DNA of 64,000 nt from Solimonas sp041659605. Lineage in GTDB: Bacteria; Pseudomonadota; Gammaproteobacteria; Nevskiales; Nevskiaceae. The notes beneath the pieces are model-generated. The model worked only from the letters and a program-made list of their open reading frames with translations. It did no database searches and had not been told where the DNA came from. How positions within the stretch are numbered: position 1 is the first letter of the stretch; each line of letters starts with the position of its first letter. Shown here one piece after another: positions 25,095 to 33,561 of the stretch. The stretch is from assembly GCA_041659605.1 (NCBI GenBank), contig JBAZXW010000021.1:14241-78240 (forward strand), read 5' to 3'. The position numbers were made by a program, and so were the translations under genes.

Positions 25095-26027
25095 ATGGCG
25101 CGCATCCACAGCAACGGAATCCAGCTCGAATACGAGACCTTCGGCCAGCCCGGCGATCCCGCGGTGCTGCTGATCATGGGCCTCGGCGGCCAGCTGGTGA
25201 TGTGGCCGGACAGCTTCTGCGAGAACCTCGCGTGCGCCGGCCATCACGTGATCCGCTTCGACAACCGCGATGTCGGCCTGTCGTCGAAGATGGACCACCT
25301 GGGCAAACCGAACCTGGTGCGCAGCAGCCTCGCGTTCCGTCTGGGCCTGCCGCTGCGCGCGCCGTATACGCTCGGCGACATGACGCTCGACGCCGTCGGT
25401 TTGCTCGACGCGCTGGACATCAAGAACGCGCATGTCGTCGGCGTGTCGATGGGCGGCATGATCGCGCAGCTGATGGCGGCGCAGCACGCAGCGCGCGTGC
25501 GCAGCCTGACTTCGATCATGTCGCACAGCGGCGGCCGGCGCGTGCCGAGCCCCAAGCTCGCCGTGCAGCTGCGGCTCGTGCGCCGGCCGCAGCGGCTCGA
25601 CCGCGAGGGGCTGATCGCGCATGGCGTGCAGACCTGGCGGATGATCGGCAGCCCCGGTTTTCCGGAAGACGAGCAGGTGCTGCGCGACAAGGTCGCGCGC
25701 CAACTCGAGCGCAACATCCATCCGCAGGGATTCGTGCGCCAGATGACCGCGATCATGGCCTCGGGCAGCCGCGCGCCTTTGCTCAAACGGGTGAAGACGC
25801 CGACGCTGATCCTCCACGGCAAGGCAGATCCGCTGGTCCCGGTGGCCGCCGCCCGTGATCTGGCACGACACCTGCCGCACGCGCAGGTCGAAATCATCGA
25901 CGGCATGGGCCATGACCTGCCGCGTGCCCTGCTGCCGCACATCGAGCACAGCATCCTGCGCCACATCAAGCACGCCGAGCGCGCGCGCGGGCGTCTCGAC
26001 GAGATTGCCGAGCGCAAGCGCGCTTGA
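25095..26027 (+). CDS. Alpha/beta-hydrolase (RdmC/methylesterase-like)
   Basis: A 310-residue hydrolase with the oxyanion region LLIMGLGGQLVMWPDSF, the phrase VIRFDNRDVGLSS, nucleophile elbow GVSMGG (Ser), an acid residue in HGKADPLVP and the catalytic His in GMGHDLP. These features mark a subgroup close to aclacinomycin methylesterase RdmC. A paralogue with the same layout lies at 48783-49688. Its stop overlaps the start of an MFS transporter gene, so product or substrate export may be linked. Confidence 0.88.
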   Translation: MARIHSNGIQLEYETFGQPGDPAVLLIMGLGGQLVMWPDSFCENLACAGHHVIRFDNRDVGLSSKMDHLGKPNLVRSSLAFRLGLPLRAPYTLGDMTLDAVGLLDALDIKNAHVVGVSMGGMIAQLMAAQHAARVRSLTSIMSHSGGRRVPSPKLAVQLRLVRRPQRLDREGLIAHGVQTWRMIGSPGFPEDEQVLRDKVARQLERNIHPQGFVRQMTAIMASGSRAPLLKRVKTPTLILHGKADPLVPVAAARDLARHLPHAQVEIIDGMGHDLPRALLPHIEHSILRHIKHAERARGRLDEIAERKRA

Positions 26028-27229
26028 GCAGGAGCGCAGCTTCGTTCCGGAGCGTTGTCGCCGCGATTGGCCTGGGCCAGTTGCTCGCCTGGGGCAGCAG
26101 CTACTATCTGTTGGCGACGCTGGCGCGGCCGATGGCGGCCGATCTGGGCATCCCCGGCGTCTGGGTCTATGCCAGTTTCTCCGCAGCGCTGGTGATCGCG
26201 GCGGTGCTCGGGCCCTGGGCCGGGGCGCGTATCGACCGGCATGGGGGCCGCCGCGTGCTGCTCGTGTCCAATCTGCTGTTCGCCGCGAGCCTGGTGCTGT
26301 TGGCCGGCGCACAGGATCGCTACACGCTCACCCTCGGCTGGCTGGCGATGGGCGTCGCGATGCCGATGGGCCTGTACGACGCCGCGTTCTCGACCGTCGT
26401 CGCCCTGTATGGCGCGCAGGCGCGCCGCGCGATCGTCGGTGTGACGCTGATTGCCGGCTTCGCCAGCTCGGTGAGCTGGCCGTTGACGGCCTTCGTCGAG
26501 GCGCACGGAGGCTGGCGCGCGGCCTGTGCGCTGTGGGCCCTGCTGCACCTGACGCTCGGCCTGGGTCTGCATGCCCGCTTTGTGCCGGACGGCGCAGCGG
26601 TTCTGGCGGTGCATGCGAGCACTGCCGATGGCACCGCTTCGCCGCCGGCGTCGCCGCGAACGCTGTGGATTCTGTCCGCGGTATTCACCGCCAGCGGTTT
26701 CGTGTTTGCGTCGATGGCGGCGCACCTGCCGCGCGTGCTCGAGGCGGTCGGCTGCGCACCCGCCGTGGCCGTGGCCGCGGCCGCAATCCTGGGCGTCGCG
26801 CAGGTCGCCGCACGCGTTGCCGAGGCGAGCTGGCTCAAGCGCCTGCATCCGCTGCTGACAGCGCGCCTGTCGATGGCGCTGCACCCGCTGGGCGCAACGC
26901 TGCTGGTCATCGTCGGTGCACCGTTTGCCTTCGCGTTCACCGCGCTGCACGGCGCCGGTGTCGGCATCATGACCATCGTCAAGGGCACGCTGCCGCTGGC
27001 GCTGTTCGGGCCGACGGGCTTCGGACGCCGAGCGGGACTGTTGGAAGCGCCGGCGCGGATCGCCCAGGCGTCCGCACCGATCGTGTTCGGACTCTGGCTC
27101 GATCGCTGGGGTGCACAGGTCTTGTGGCTCACCGCCGCCCTCGCGGCGGGCGGCTTCGCCGGCCTGATGGCGCTGCGTTTACCGCGCCTCAGCGCGGACG
27201 CCAGTAGCGCTGCATCTCCAGATAGGTGA
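26024..27229 (+). CDS. Major facilitator superfamily transporter
   Basis: A 401-residue protein with twelve predicted membrane helices, beginning VVAAIGLGQLLAWGSSYYLLATLA; the loop GARIDRHGGRRVLLVS is a typical MFS motif A between helices 2 and 3. The start is a TTG that overlaps the hydrolase stop (TTGA); no ATG or GTG is better placed. Its partner in the two-gene unit is the esterase. The substrate cannot be inferred. Its 3' end overlaps the convergent channel gene by 41 bases. Confidence 0.88.
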   Translation: MSRSAASFRSVVAAIGLGQLLAWGSSYYLLATLARPMAADLGIPGVWVYASFSAALVIAAVLGPWAGARIDRHGGRRVLLVSNLLFAASLVLLAGAQDRYTLTLGWLAMGVAMPMGLYDAAFSTVVALYGAQARRAIVGVTLIAGFASSVSWPLTAFVEAHGGWRAACALWALLHLTLGLGLHARFVPDGAAVLAVHASTADGTASPPASPRTLWILSAVFTASGFVFASMAAHLPRVLEAVGCAPAVAVAAAAILGVAQVAARVAEASWLKRLHPLLTARLSMALHPLGATLLVIVGAPFAFAFTALHGAGVGIMTIVKGTLPLALFGPTGFGRRAGLLEAPARIAQASAPIVFGLWLDRWGAQVLWLTAALAAGGFAGLMALRLPRLSADASSAASPDR

Positions 27230-27668
27230 ACGACGCCGACCAGGTAACGAGCACGAAGCCGGTCAGGGCTTCGGTGCCGAGAATCAGGCGGATCGGCCCG
27301 TCCGGCGTGAGGTCGCCGTAGCCGACGGTGGTGAAGGTCACGGCGGAGACGTAGATCGCGTCCAGCAGCATCAGCGGCTCGGCGCCGGCGATGTGGCCAA
27401 GGTTCGGAAATTGCGCGGCGAGATAGATGCCGATGCCGAAGATCCAGATCTCGGCGATGTGCAGGGCCATGATGAAGCAGATCAGCACGAGTACGCGCGG
27501 CCGCTGGCCCAGCCGCCAGGACTGGATCGAGTAGTTCACCCGCTCCAGCGCCTCGTAGTGCAGGAACACCGCGGCACCGACCAGAGCCGTGGTGATCGCG
27601 AGCATCAGCCAGTGGTCGACCGACGCCATCGCTGTGAGCAGATCGGGGGTCTCAGTCCGGTTCGCCAT
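27189..27668 (-). CDS. Small potassium-channel-like membrane protein
   Basis: A 159-residue protein with about four hydrophobic segments. Between the last two is a K+ selectivity filter (TFTTVGYGDLTP). The layout is a two-transmembrane-pore unit with one or two extra N-terminal helices and no regulatory domain. It would tetramerise into a K+-selective pore in the inner membrane. It overlaps the upstream channel gene by 17 bases, so the two may be co-translated. Confidence 0.85.
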   Translation of the reverse strand: MANRTETPDLLTAMASVDHWLMLAITTALVGAAVFLHYEALERVNYSIQSWRLGQRPRVLVLICFIMALHIAEIWIFGIGIYLAAQFPNLGHIAGAEPLMLLDAIYVSAVTFTTVGYGDLTPDGPIRLILGTEALTGFVLVTWSASFTYLEMQRYWRPR

Positions 27669-28422
27669 GGGTGCGGATATGCAGGAGACGGCCGCAATGT
27701 TTGCAGTGGATCGCGTCCGGATCGTGGCGATCCAGGCCGCAATCCGGGCACTCGTGTTCGATCCGGGTCGGACGGAAGATCGCCTGGATCAGGCGCAGGA
27801 ACAGCGAGACGCCGACGATCATGATCACGATGGCGATGACACGCCCCCAAGCGCCGATCATCACGATGTCGCCGAATCCGGTGGTCGTCAGCGTGGTAAT
27901 CGTGAAATAGAGCGCATCGACGTAGTTGGCGATCTTGTCGTTGATGCCGACCTGCAATGCGTAGACCGCGGCCGAGACGACGAAGACGAACACGAGCAGG
28001 TTGGCCGCGCTGTGGATCACCGGTTCGTGCGCGGCGAAGAAGGGCAGTCGGCTGCGCAGACGACGCAACACATGATAGGAACGCAGCAGGCGCAGTGCGC
28101 GCAGCACGCGCAGGAAGACGAAATTGCTCGTCAGAGTCGGCGCGAACAGCGACAGGATCACGGCCAGGTCGAGCGCGATGAGCGGTTGGGTCGCGAAGGC
28201 CAGGCGATCCTTCGCGATCCACAATCGCACCAGCCATTCGGCCAGCAGCAAGCTGCCGATCGCATAGTCGACCTGCGTCAGCCAGCGGCCGTGTTCGACG
28301 AACGTCGTGGCGACGAAGTAGAGGATCAGGGTGCTGTCGAGCGTCAGCGTTGCCCAGCGCAGCCGCATCGCCTGCGGGCTGTCGCTCTCCTCATAGAGTG
28401 CGCGGACGCGCTCACGCAGCAT
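27652..28422 (-). CDS. Voltage-gated-type ion channel with C-terminal zinc ribbon
   Basis: A 256-residue protein with six helices. The S4-like helix (FLRVLRALRLLRSYHVLRRL) carries regularly spaced Arg residues; the pore loop is TITTLTTTGFGDIV, with GFGD instead of the usual GYGD. After S6 comes a short zinc ribbon (CPDCG...CKHCG) at residues 228-250. The ATG at 28422 begins MLRERVRALYEES. It probably conducts K+ or mixed cations. The zinc ribbon is unusual for this family and could be a metal or redox sensor. Confidence 0.85.
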   Translation of the reverse strand: MLRERVRALYEESDSPQAMRLRWATLTLDSTLILYFVATTFVEHGRWLTQVDYAIGSLLLAEWLVRLWIAKDRLAFATQPLIALDLAVILSLFAPTLTSNFVFLRVLRALRLLRSYHVLRRLRSRLPFFAAHEPVIHSAANLLVFVFVVSAAVYALQVGINDKIANYVDALYFTITTLTTTGFGDIVMIGAWGRVIAIVIMIVGVSLFLRLIQAIFRPTRIEHECPDCGLDRHDPDAIHCKHCGRLLHIRTHGEPD

Positions 28423-28448
28423 GGCTATGCGGCACGTGCGCCGGCAGC

Positions 28449-28478
28449 AAAAAAGCCGTCGGTTGCGCCGACGGCTTT
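28449..28478 (-). terminator. Rho-independent terminator for the histone-like gene
   Basis: Read on the minus strand, AGCCGTCGG and CCGACGGCT form a 9-base-pair stem with a short GCGCAA-type loop followed by six T residues. It lies about 40 bases after the stop of the histone-H1-like gene. On the plus strand there is only a TTT, so it acts leftwards. Confidence 0.85.
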
Positions 28479-28520
28479 GCGGGTTCAACTGCCTTTGCGA
28501 TGAAGCCCGTCACATCGCGC

Positions 28521-28850
28521 TTACTTAGCAGGCTTGCGCGCGGCCTTCTTCGTTGCCTTTCGGGCAACTTTCTTCGCCGCCTTCTTGACGCCCTTCTTCG
28601 CCGCCGTCTTGGCCGGCTTGGCTTCGGCCTTGATCAGATCGATCAGCTTGTCGACCGCGCCGGCAACCGGCGTGCCCTTGACCGCGCTCTTGAACTGATC
28701 GACACGCGACTCGTGCGACATGACCCAGTGCAGGGCCGCGTCGGCCGCTTTCGCGCGCAACGCGAGGATCTGCTTCTTGCGGGATGCGGCGGCGGTGTCG
28801 AACTTCTTGCGCAGCGCCTGGATCTGCGTGTCGATGGTGGTGTTGGCCAT
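28521..28850 (-). CDS. Histone-H1-like lysine/alanine-rich protein
   Basis: A 109-residue protein. The N-terminal 65 residues are helical and amphipathic; residues 73-109 are a Lys/Ala/Pro tail (KPAKTAAKKGVKKAAKKVAR), as in bacterial H1-like and AlgP/PhaF-type proteins. Such tails bind DNA or polyanions without specificity. It is a single-gene unit with its own terminator. A second lysine-rich tail, fused to a glyoxalase fold, is encoded at 56160. Confidence 0.8.
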   Translation of the reverse strand: MANTTIDTQIQALRKKFDTAAASRKKQILALRAKAADAALHWVMSHESRVDQFKSAVKGTPVAGAVDKLIDLIKAEAKPAKTAAKKGVKKAAKKVARKATKKAARKPAK

Positions 28851-28916
28851 GTTGCAAACTCCCTATGCAAAACGAGTTGCGAGCATATTGCAGTTTTGCG
28901 CCTCGGTGTTAGTCCC

Positions 28917-29180
28917 TCAGATGCCCATCGAGCTCAATGTCTGCACGATGCGCTGAAGCACGCCGGCCGCGCGCGGATGTTCGAGCTCGAAATCCGCGAC
29001 GGCCTCGCGGACGCCGCGCACCAGCGAGTCGCGCGCTTCGGAATCGCGCGACTCGTCGAGCTGGGCTTCGATACGCGTCGCCAGGTCCAGCAGTCGTGCG
29101 CGGCCGGGTGCTTCAGCCGGCAGGTGGTCGAGCTCGGCACGCAGTTCGGCCAGGTCCCGATGCAGTCGTTGCAGGTTCAT
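28917..29180 (-). CDS. DUF4404 family protein
   Basis: An 87-residue helical protein beginning MNLQRLHRDLAELRAELDHL, the usual DUF4404 opening, and ending in an amphipathic helix (VLQRIVQTLSSMGI). The ATG at 29180 follows GGAG by about 6 bases, whereas the longer open frame to 29261 has no supporting site. Function is unknown; the length suits a small cytoplasmic coiled-coil protein. Confidence 0.8.
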   Translation of the reverse strand: MNLQRLHRDLAELRAELDHLPAEAPGRARLLDLATRIEAQLDESRDSEARDSLVRGVREAVADFELEHPRAAGVLQRIVQTLSSMGI

Positions 29181-29332
29181 GCGCGGCTCCGGTGATGGAA
29201 GCTCCATTGTTGGGAAGCTGGCGCCGGCTTTCAATGCCATTCCGGGGCTGACCCATGTCAATGCGACGGTTCGCGCCCCTGCTTTAGCGTGATGCGGTAC
29301 TGCTGGCGTAAGTCGGTGACTTGGAGAACGAT

Positions 29333-29818
29333 ATGCAGCACCGGATTCTGGCGAGCGAGATCATGACGCGCGACGTGGTCAGCATCGACGCGAAGATGGA
29401 AGTCGCGGCGGCGGCCGAGCTGCTGTGCGAGCGGCAGGTTTCGAACGCGGCGGTTGTCGAGAAGGACTTCACGCGCGAGATCCTGGTCGGTTTCGTGTCG
29501 GAGAAGTATCTGATCCAGTGTTATGCGAGCGGACGGATGCACGCCGAGCCGCATTTGCGCGTGGCCGACGTCATGCGCCCGCATCCGGTCAGCGTGCGCC
29601 CGGAAACCGACCTCTACACGCTGGCGGCGATTTTCATGCAGCATGGTTACCGCCACGTGCCGGTGGTGGTCGGGCAGGTGCTGCAGGGCATGGTCAGCCG
29701 GCGCGATGTGCTCAAGGCCCTGCTGGCCGATTACCGCGAATGGCAGCGCCAGGATCCCGCGACGCGCCGCGCACCGGACCTTGCCGCGATTTTCACCACG
29801 CGCTTCCTGTTGGGCTGA
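29333..29818 (+). CDS. CBS-domain pair protein
   Basis: A 161-residue protein with two CBS motifs: ASEIMTRDVVSIDAKMEVAA (residues 9-28) and VADVMRPHPVSVRPETDLYT (about 80-100), each followed by the matching ...VPVV.../VSRRDV strand-helix unit. CBS pairs bind adenosyl nucleotides and sense energy state. No effector domain is attached, so it is a stand-alone sensor. GGAG lies 6 bases before the ATG. It is followed after 8 bases by a cupin gene. Confidence 0.88.
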   Translation: MQHRILASEIMTRDVVSIDAKMEVAAAAELLCERQVSNAAVVEKDFTREILVGFVSEKYLIQCYASGRMHAEPHLRVADVMRPHPVSVRPETDLYTLAAIFMQHGYRHVPVVVGQVLQGMVSRRDVLKALLADYREWQRQDPATRRAPDLAAIFTTRFLLG

Positions 29819-29826
29819 ACGCAGCG

Positions 29827-30315
29827 ATGACCGACGCATCGGAGTGGATCAAGCGGCTCGATCTGGCGCCGCATCCGGAAGGCGGCAGCTTCCGCCGCAT
29901 CTACACCGACGACCGTGCCTTTGCGACGCTCAGCGGCAACCGGCCGCTGGTGACGTCGATCCACTACCTGCTCAGCCGGCAATCGCCGATCGGGCGCCTG
30001 CACCGGAACCGCTCGACCATCCTTCATTACCTGCAGGACGGCGGGCCGGTGGAATATCTGCTGCTGCCGGAGCCGGGCATCTGCCGGCGCGTCGTGCTCG
30101 GCTACGGCGAGGGGCAGCAGATCTTCCTGCAGGTTCCCGGCGGATGCTGGAAGGCCTGCCGTCTGCTCGATGGCGCCGATCACGTGCTGATCAGCGAAGC
30201 AGTGGTGCCCGGCTTCGACGGGATCGACCACCAGTTCATGCCGATGGCGACACTGCGCCGCGACTACGCCAACCTGGCGACCGAGCTCTTGCCGTTCATG
30301 CAGCCGCCGGGATAG
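29827..30315 (+). CDS. DUF985 (cupin_5) family protein
   Basis: A 162-residue single-domain cupin beginning with WIKRLDLAPHPEGGSFRRIY, the characteristic DUF985 motif, and carrying the core TSIHYLLSRQSPIGRLHRN and FDGIDHQFMP. Members are RmlC-like cupins whose substrate is unknown. The gene is closely linked to the CBS gene and probably co-transcribed. Confidence 0.88.
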   Translation: MTDASEWIKRLDLAPHPEGGSFRRIYTDDRAFATLSGNRPLVTSIHYLLSRQSPIGRLHRNRSTILHYLQDGGPVEYLLLPEPGICRRVVLGYGEGQQIFLQVPGGCWKACRLLDGADHVLISEAVVPGFDGIDHQFMPMATLRRDYANLATELLPFMQPPG

Positions 30316-30330
30316 CGAGGGCTGCGCTGC

Positions 30331-30630
30331 TCAGTGCCGGCAGTAGCGGTCGTGGTCGTGAACGTAGTGGCCGCGGCCGTGACCGCGATGGTGTCCACCG
30401 TGCCGTTCATACTCCCGGTAAACCACCACCGGACGATAGTCGTCGTAGTACACGCGCTGCGGCGCCGGGCGCCAGGTGTCGTAATAGACGGCTGCGGGAT
30501 AGGCGACTGCGGGCCAGCCCAGGTTGACGCGCACGGACACGTCCGAGTGCGCCAAAGCCGGCAGGGGCGCCGCGGCAGCGGCGAGCATCATTGCGATGGG
30601 CAATGCGAAAGCAATCAGGGGGCGTTTCAT
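30331..30630 (-). CDS. Small exported Tyr/His-rich protein
   Basis: A 99-residue protein with a signal peptide (residues 1-27, ending ALAH) followed by a mature part rich in Tyr, His, Arg and Gly, ending RGHYVHDHDRYCRH. Similar short exported His-rich proteins occur widely in proteobacteria and may bind divalent metals, but no specific family function is known. It is convergent with the cupin gene and divergent from the next lipoprotein. Confidence 0.65.
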   Translation of the reverse strand: MKRPLIAFALPIAMMLAAAAAPLPALAHSDVSVRVNLGWPAVAYPAAVYYDTWRPAPQRVYYDDYRPVVVYREYERHGGHHRGHGRGHYVHDHDRYCRH

Positions 30631-30753
30631 CGTCGGCTCCGTGGGGACGTTGATGCAACGCTAATCCGGACGGCCTGAATTGGGTCTGAATCGTTCGCGC
30701 TGCTGCGGGCGCGCAGGCATACTGCCGCCATAGGGGTAGCCGGGCGCTTTAGG

Positions 30754-31668
30754 ATGAAGCTGAGATTGTTTGCACTGGCCGTGTTTTCGGCTGCGTTGGC
30801 GGCATGCAGTTCGACCACGGAACGGTCGTCTGCGGATGCGTCCGGACTGCTGACGTGGCGCGACGTTCGCGGCCTGCCCGCGGCCACGCCGGTGCCGCAG
30901 TTGCAATACGGCCCCGAGCCGCGTCAGTTCGGCGAGCTGCGCCTGCCGCCCGGCGTGCCAGGACCCTTCCCGGTGCTGATCCTGATCCCCGGCGATTGCG
31001 AAACATCCGACGACGACGGCTATCTGCGCCCGCTCGCCGAGTCGCTGGCGACGCTGGGCGTCGCCACCTGGATGATCGACTACCGGCGCGCCGCGGATGA
31101 CGCCGACTGGCGAGACAGCTTTCGCGACGTCGCCCTCGCGACCGATCATCTGAGCAGTCTCGCGCAGGAGTATCCGCTGAACCTCAAGCGCGTCGTCGCC
31201 GCCGGACACGCCGGCGGTGGCGAGCTGGCGCTGTGGCTGGCGGCGCGCAAGCGCCTGCGCGAAGGCGATCCGCTTTACGTGCGCAAGCCGCAAGCCATCC
31301 ACGGCGTGATCGGTCTGGCCGCGATCACCGATCTCGAAGCCCAGCGCGTTGTACCGCAGAGCGCTTGCGCGCAGGCGGTCGAGGCGCTGACCGGCGGTGC
31401 GGTCGCGGAGCCCGGGCGCGTCGCGGCACTGTCGCCGATCGCGCTGCTGCCGCTGGGCGTGCCGCAATGGTTCGTGCACGGCGCCGAGGACGCGCAGGTA
31501 CCGGCCGGGCAGGTGATGCACTATGCAGAGACCGCGCGCAGGAAAGGCGACCGCGTCACGCTCGGCGTGACCAGCAATGCCGGGCATTACGAGCCGGTCG
31601 TGCCGGCGAGCGCAACCTGGATGACGCTGCAGCAGGCGGTCATCGCCGCGCTGCATGACCCGAAGTAG
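30754..31668 (+). CDS. Alpha/beta-hydrolase-fold lipoprotein, nucleophile Ser replaced
   Basis: A 304-residue protein with a lipobox (LAACSST) and an esterase/dienelactone-like fold: PFPVLILIPGDCETSDD, WMIDYRRAADDADW (as in BD-FAE-like enzymes), and HGAEDAQVPAGQV near the expected acid. The position of the nucleophile elbow reads AAGHAGGGELALWLA where active relatives have GHSAGG; the codon is GCC (Ala), so the usual Ser is absent. A C-terminal NAGHYEP supplies the expected His. It may be a binding protein or use a different chemistry. Confidence 0.78.
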   Translation: MKLRLFALAVFSAALAACSSTTERSSADASGLLTWRDVRGLPAATPVPQLQYGPEPRQFGELRLPPGVPGPFPVLILIPGDCETSDDDGYLRPLAESLATLGVATWMIDYRRAADDADWRDSFRDVALATDHLSSLAQEYPLNLKRVVAAGHAGGGELALWLAARKRLREGDPLYVRKPQAIHGVIGLAAITDLEAQRVVPQSACAQAVEALTGGAVAEPGRVAALSPIALLPLGVPQWFVHGAEDAQVPAGQVMHYAETARRKGDRVTLGVTSNAGHYEPVVPASATWMTLQQAVIAALHDPK

Positions 31669-31716
31669 CCCGGGTGAAACCCGGGGTCGACGCGTCCCGG
31701 GCTGCGCCCGGGCTAC
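31665..31716. repeat. Palindromic GTAGCCCGGG element, copy 1
   Basis: Begins GTAGCCCGGG and ends CCCGGGCTGCGCCCGGGCTAC; the stop codon of the preceding hydrolase gene lies within its first bases. Related copies are at 41984-42008 and 49721-49741. It lies between convergent genes and could act as a transcript end. Confidence 0.75.
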
Positions 31717-31743
31717 GGTTCTGACGCACAGGCGCATGCGCGC

Positions 31744-32547
31744 CTACATTGGGTGTGCGAAAGCTTCTGCCAGGAAATCGCGCATCATTTCAAACGCCCG
31801 CCGCGCGACCTTGGCGTCGTACATCGCCTTGCCGGGCTGGTTGGCGTCCGGATCGGTGAAGGAATGCACTGCGCCGCCGAAGCGCACCAGTTGCCAGTCG
31901 GCCTTCGCGGCGCGCATTTCGTCGACAAAAGCATTCACCTGCTCTGCCGGAACGTAAGGATCGGCGTCGCCGTGCAGCGCGAGGATGCGGGTGCGGATCG
32001 GCGCGCTGGCGATGTCGCCGGGCAGGGACAGATTGCCGTGGAAGGACACGACCGCGGCAACGTCGTCGCCGCTGCGCGCCAGCTCGATCACGGTCGCGCC
32101 GCCGAAGCAGAAGCCGATCGCGGCCACGCGCGCCAGATCGGCCGGGATCCGGGTCTGCCGCGCCTGGTCGATGGCCGTGGACTTGGCCGCGGCGATGCGT
32201 TGGCGCAGCAGCGATCGATCGGCGTACAGCGCGCCCACCGCCTTGCCGGCCGCGGCGGCATCCGTCGGTTGCCTGTCGTTGCCGTACATGTCGGCCACGA
32301 ACACGACGTAATCCGATCCGGCGATCTCGCCCGCCTGTTTGCGGTTCGCCGCGGTCGTGCCGAGCCAGTTCGGCACCAGCACGATCAGAGGACGCGGCGT
32401 GCTCTTCGCATCGTCGTAGATGAAATAGCCACGGTGGGTTTGTTCGCCGACGGTGTAGTCGAGCGGGCGTTCGACGACTTCGGCGAAAGCGGACACGGAA
32501 GTCATGGCGGCAATGCAGACGATCAGGCCAGCGAGGCAACGGGTCAT
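31744..32547 (-). CDS. Exported dienelactone hydrolase family protein
   Basis: A 267-residue protein with a signal peptide (residues 1-22, ending SAFA). The catalytic triad of dienelactone hydrolases is visible: nucleophile Cys147 in IGFCFGG, Asp196 in HGDADPYV and His228 in GAVHSF. Export to the periplasm is unusual for chlorocatechol-type enzymes but common for the broader group, which hydrolyses lactones or esters. It follows the thioesterase gene by 10 bases. Confidence 0.9.
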   Translation of the reverse strand: MTRCLAGLIVCIAAMTSVSAFAEVVERPLDYTVGEQTHRGYFIYDDAKSTPRPLIVLVPNWLGTTAANRKQAGEIAGSDYVVFVADMYGNDRQPTDAAAAGKAVGALYADRSLLRQRIAAAKSTAIDQARQTRIPADLARVAAIGFCFGGATVIELARSGDDVAAVVSFHGNLSLPGDIASAPIRTRILALHGDADPYVPAEQVNAFVDEMRAAKADWQLVRFGGAVHSFTDPDANQPGKAMYDAKVARRAFEMMRDFLAEAFAHPM

Positions 32548-32557
32548 GCGAGTCTCC

Positions 32558-33361
32558 TCATCCGAATACGACGACCGACTGCCGGCTCAACGCGGCAAGA
32601 CGCCCGTCGGGGTTCCATAGATGTGCGCTCTGCGCCAGGTAGCCGTCGCCGCCGGCGGTGACTTCGGTGTCCATGCGCCAGAACGCATCGTGCGGATAGT
32701 CGAAGCGATGGTCGAGCAGTTCCAGGGTCCAGGTCAGCGAACTGGCCATCGCCGGCTTGCTCAGCATCGACAGGCCGGGGCTGGGCACGGTGTCGGCCAG
32801 CGCGATCACGTGCGTCTCGTCGAGCGGCTGCGGGTCGCGATGGCGCACGTGGATGGACGTGAACGTCTGCGTCGAGCCGCTGAACAGCCGGTCGCCGCGC
32901 GACCAGCGCATCACGAAGTGCTGCGCGAAGCTCGGCGAGATGCCCTGGACATAACGAAACTCGCGCTTGGGATCGCCGTTGTCCGGGATGTCCGCGGGCG
33001 CCGGCGACAGGCGCAAGCCCGAGGTCCGGCTGCTGCCGAAGATCGCCATCACCATGCACAGGGTCTGATCGCCGGCGGCGATCCGGCACTCGCCGTGCAC
33101 CGCGGACTTTCCGGTCCGAAGAATGCGTGCGTCGAGGCGGACCGGCCCGGCCGGCACCGGTGCCATGAACGTGGTCTGGGCGACGCGCAGCGGCAATCCG
33201 TCAGGCACTTGCTGGCGCAGCGCGCGGATCGCCAGAGCGGTCTGCAGCCCGCCGAACGCAGTGCGTCCTTGCAGCCAGTCCTCGCCGATGTCGGCTTGCC
33301 AGCCGCCGTTGCCCGGACGAACGCCCGGGCGAACCGTGTCCACGGCTTCGGTAAAGATCAC
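32558..33361 (-). CDS. Acyl-CoA thioesterase family protein (double hotdog)
   Basis: A 267-residue protein. The family opening is the ...GWQADIGEDWLQGRTAFGGL block, followed by TTFMAPVPAGPVRLDARILRTGKS and, in the second half, HVIALADTVPSPGL and LTWTLELLDH. This is a TesB-like double hotdog of the THEM-4/ThioEst-TE3 kind, which hydrolyses acyl-CoA. GTG 33361 is chosen because AGGAGA lies 6 bases upstream; an in-frame ATG at 33409 has no ribosome site. Confidence 0.82.
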   Translation of the reverse strand: MIFTEAVDTVRPGVRPGNGGWQADIGEDWLQGRTAFGGLQTALAIRALRQQVPDGLPLRVAQTTFMAPVPAGPVRLDARILRTGKSAVHGECRIAAGDQTLCMVMAIFGSSRTSGLRLSPAPADIPDNGDPKREFRYVQGISPSFAQHFVMRWSRGDRLFSGSTQTFTSIHVRHRDPQPLDETHVIALADTVPSPGLSMLSKPAMASSLTWTLELLDHRFDYPHDAFWRMDTEVTAGGDGYLAQSAHLWNPDGRLAALSRQSVVVFG

Positions 33362-33465
33362 GCAGGTCTCCTGTGATACGGCAGCGGGTGAGCGGGGAAG
33401 CGCAATCATAAGGGGGCGGCTACGGAGAAAATCGACCTACCCGTGCCGGACTGGGGGAATCCCCG

Positions 33466-33494
33466 GTGACGCCTACGCGACGACCTACGATAAT
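33466..33494 (+). promoter_or_regulatory. Putative promoter of the first TonB-receptor gene
   Basis: GTGACG (33466-33471), 17 bases, then GATAAT (33489-33494) fits sigma-70 spacing. It would give a leader of about 60 bases containing GGGATTACAG, a string also found in the leader of the second receptor gene (about 37293-37302). Confidence 0.4.
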
Positions 33495-33561
33495 GTAAGA
33501 CTGGGATTACAGGTGGGCGCGCTCCGTTCGCGGATGACGGCCCCAGTTGGGAGATTTGGGG

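Noticed and set aside
33362..33409. Longer thioesterase N-terminus from ATG 33409
   Set aside because: GTG 33361 has AGGAGA at ideal distance and the extra 16 residues lack family character.
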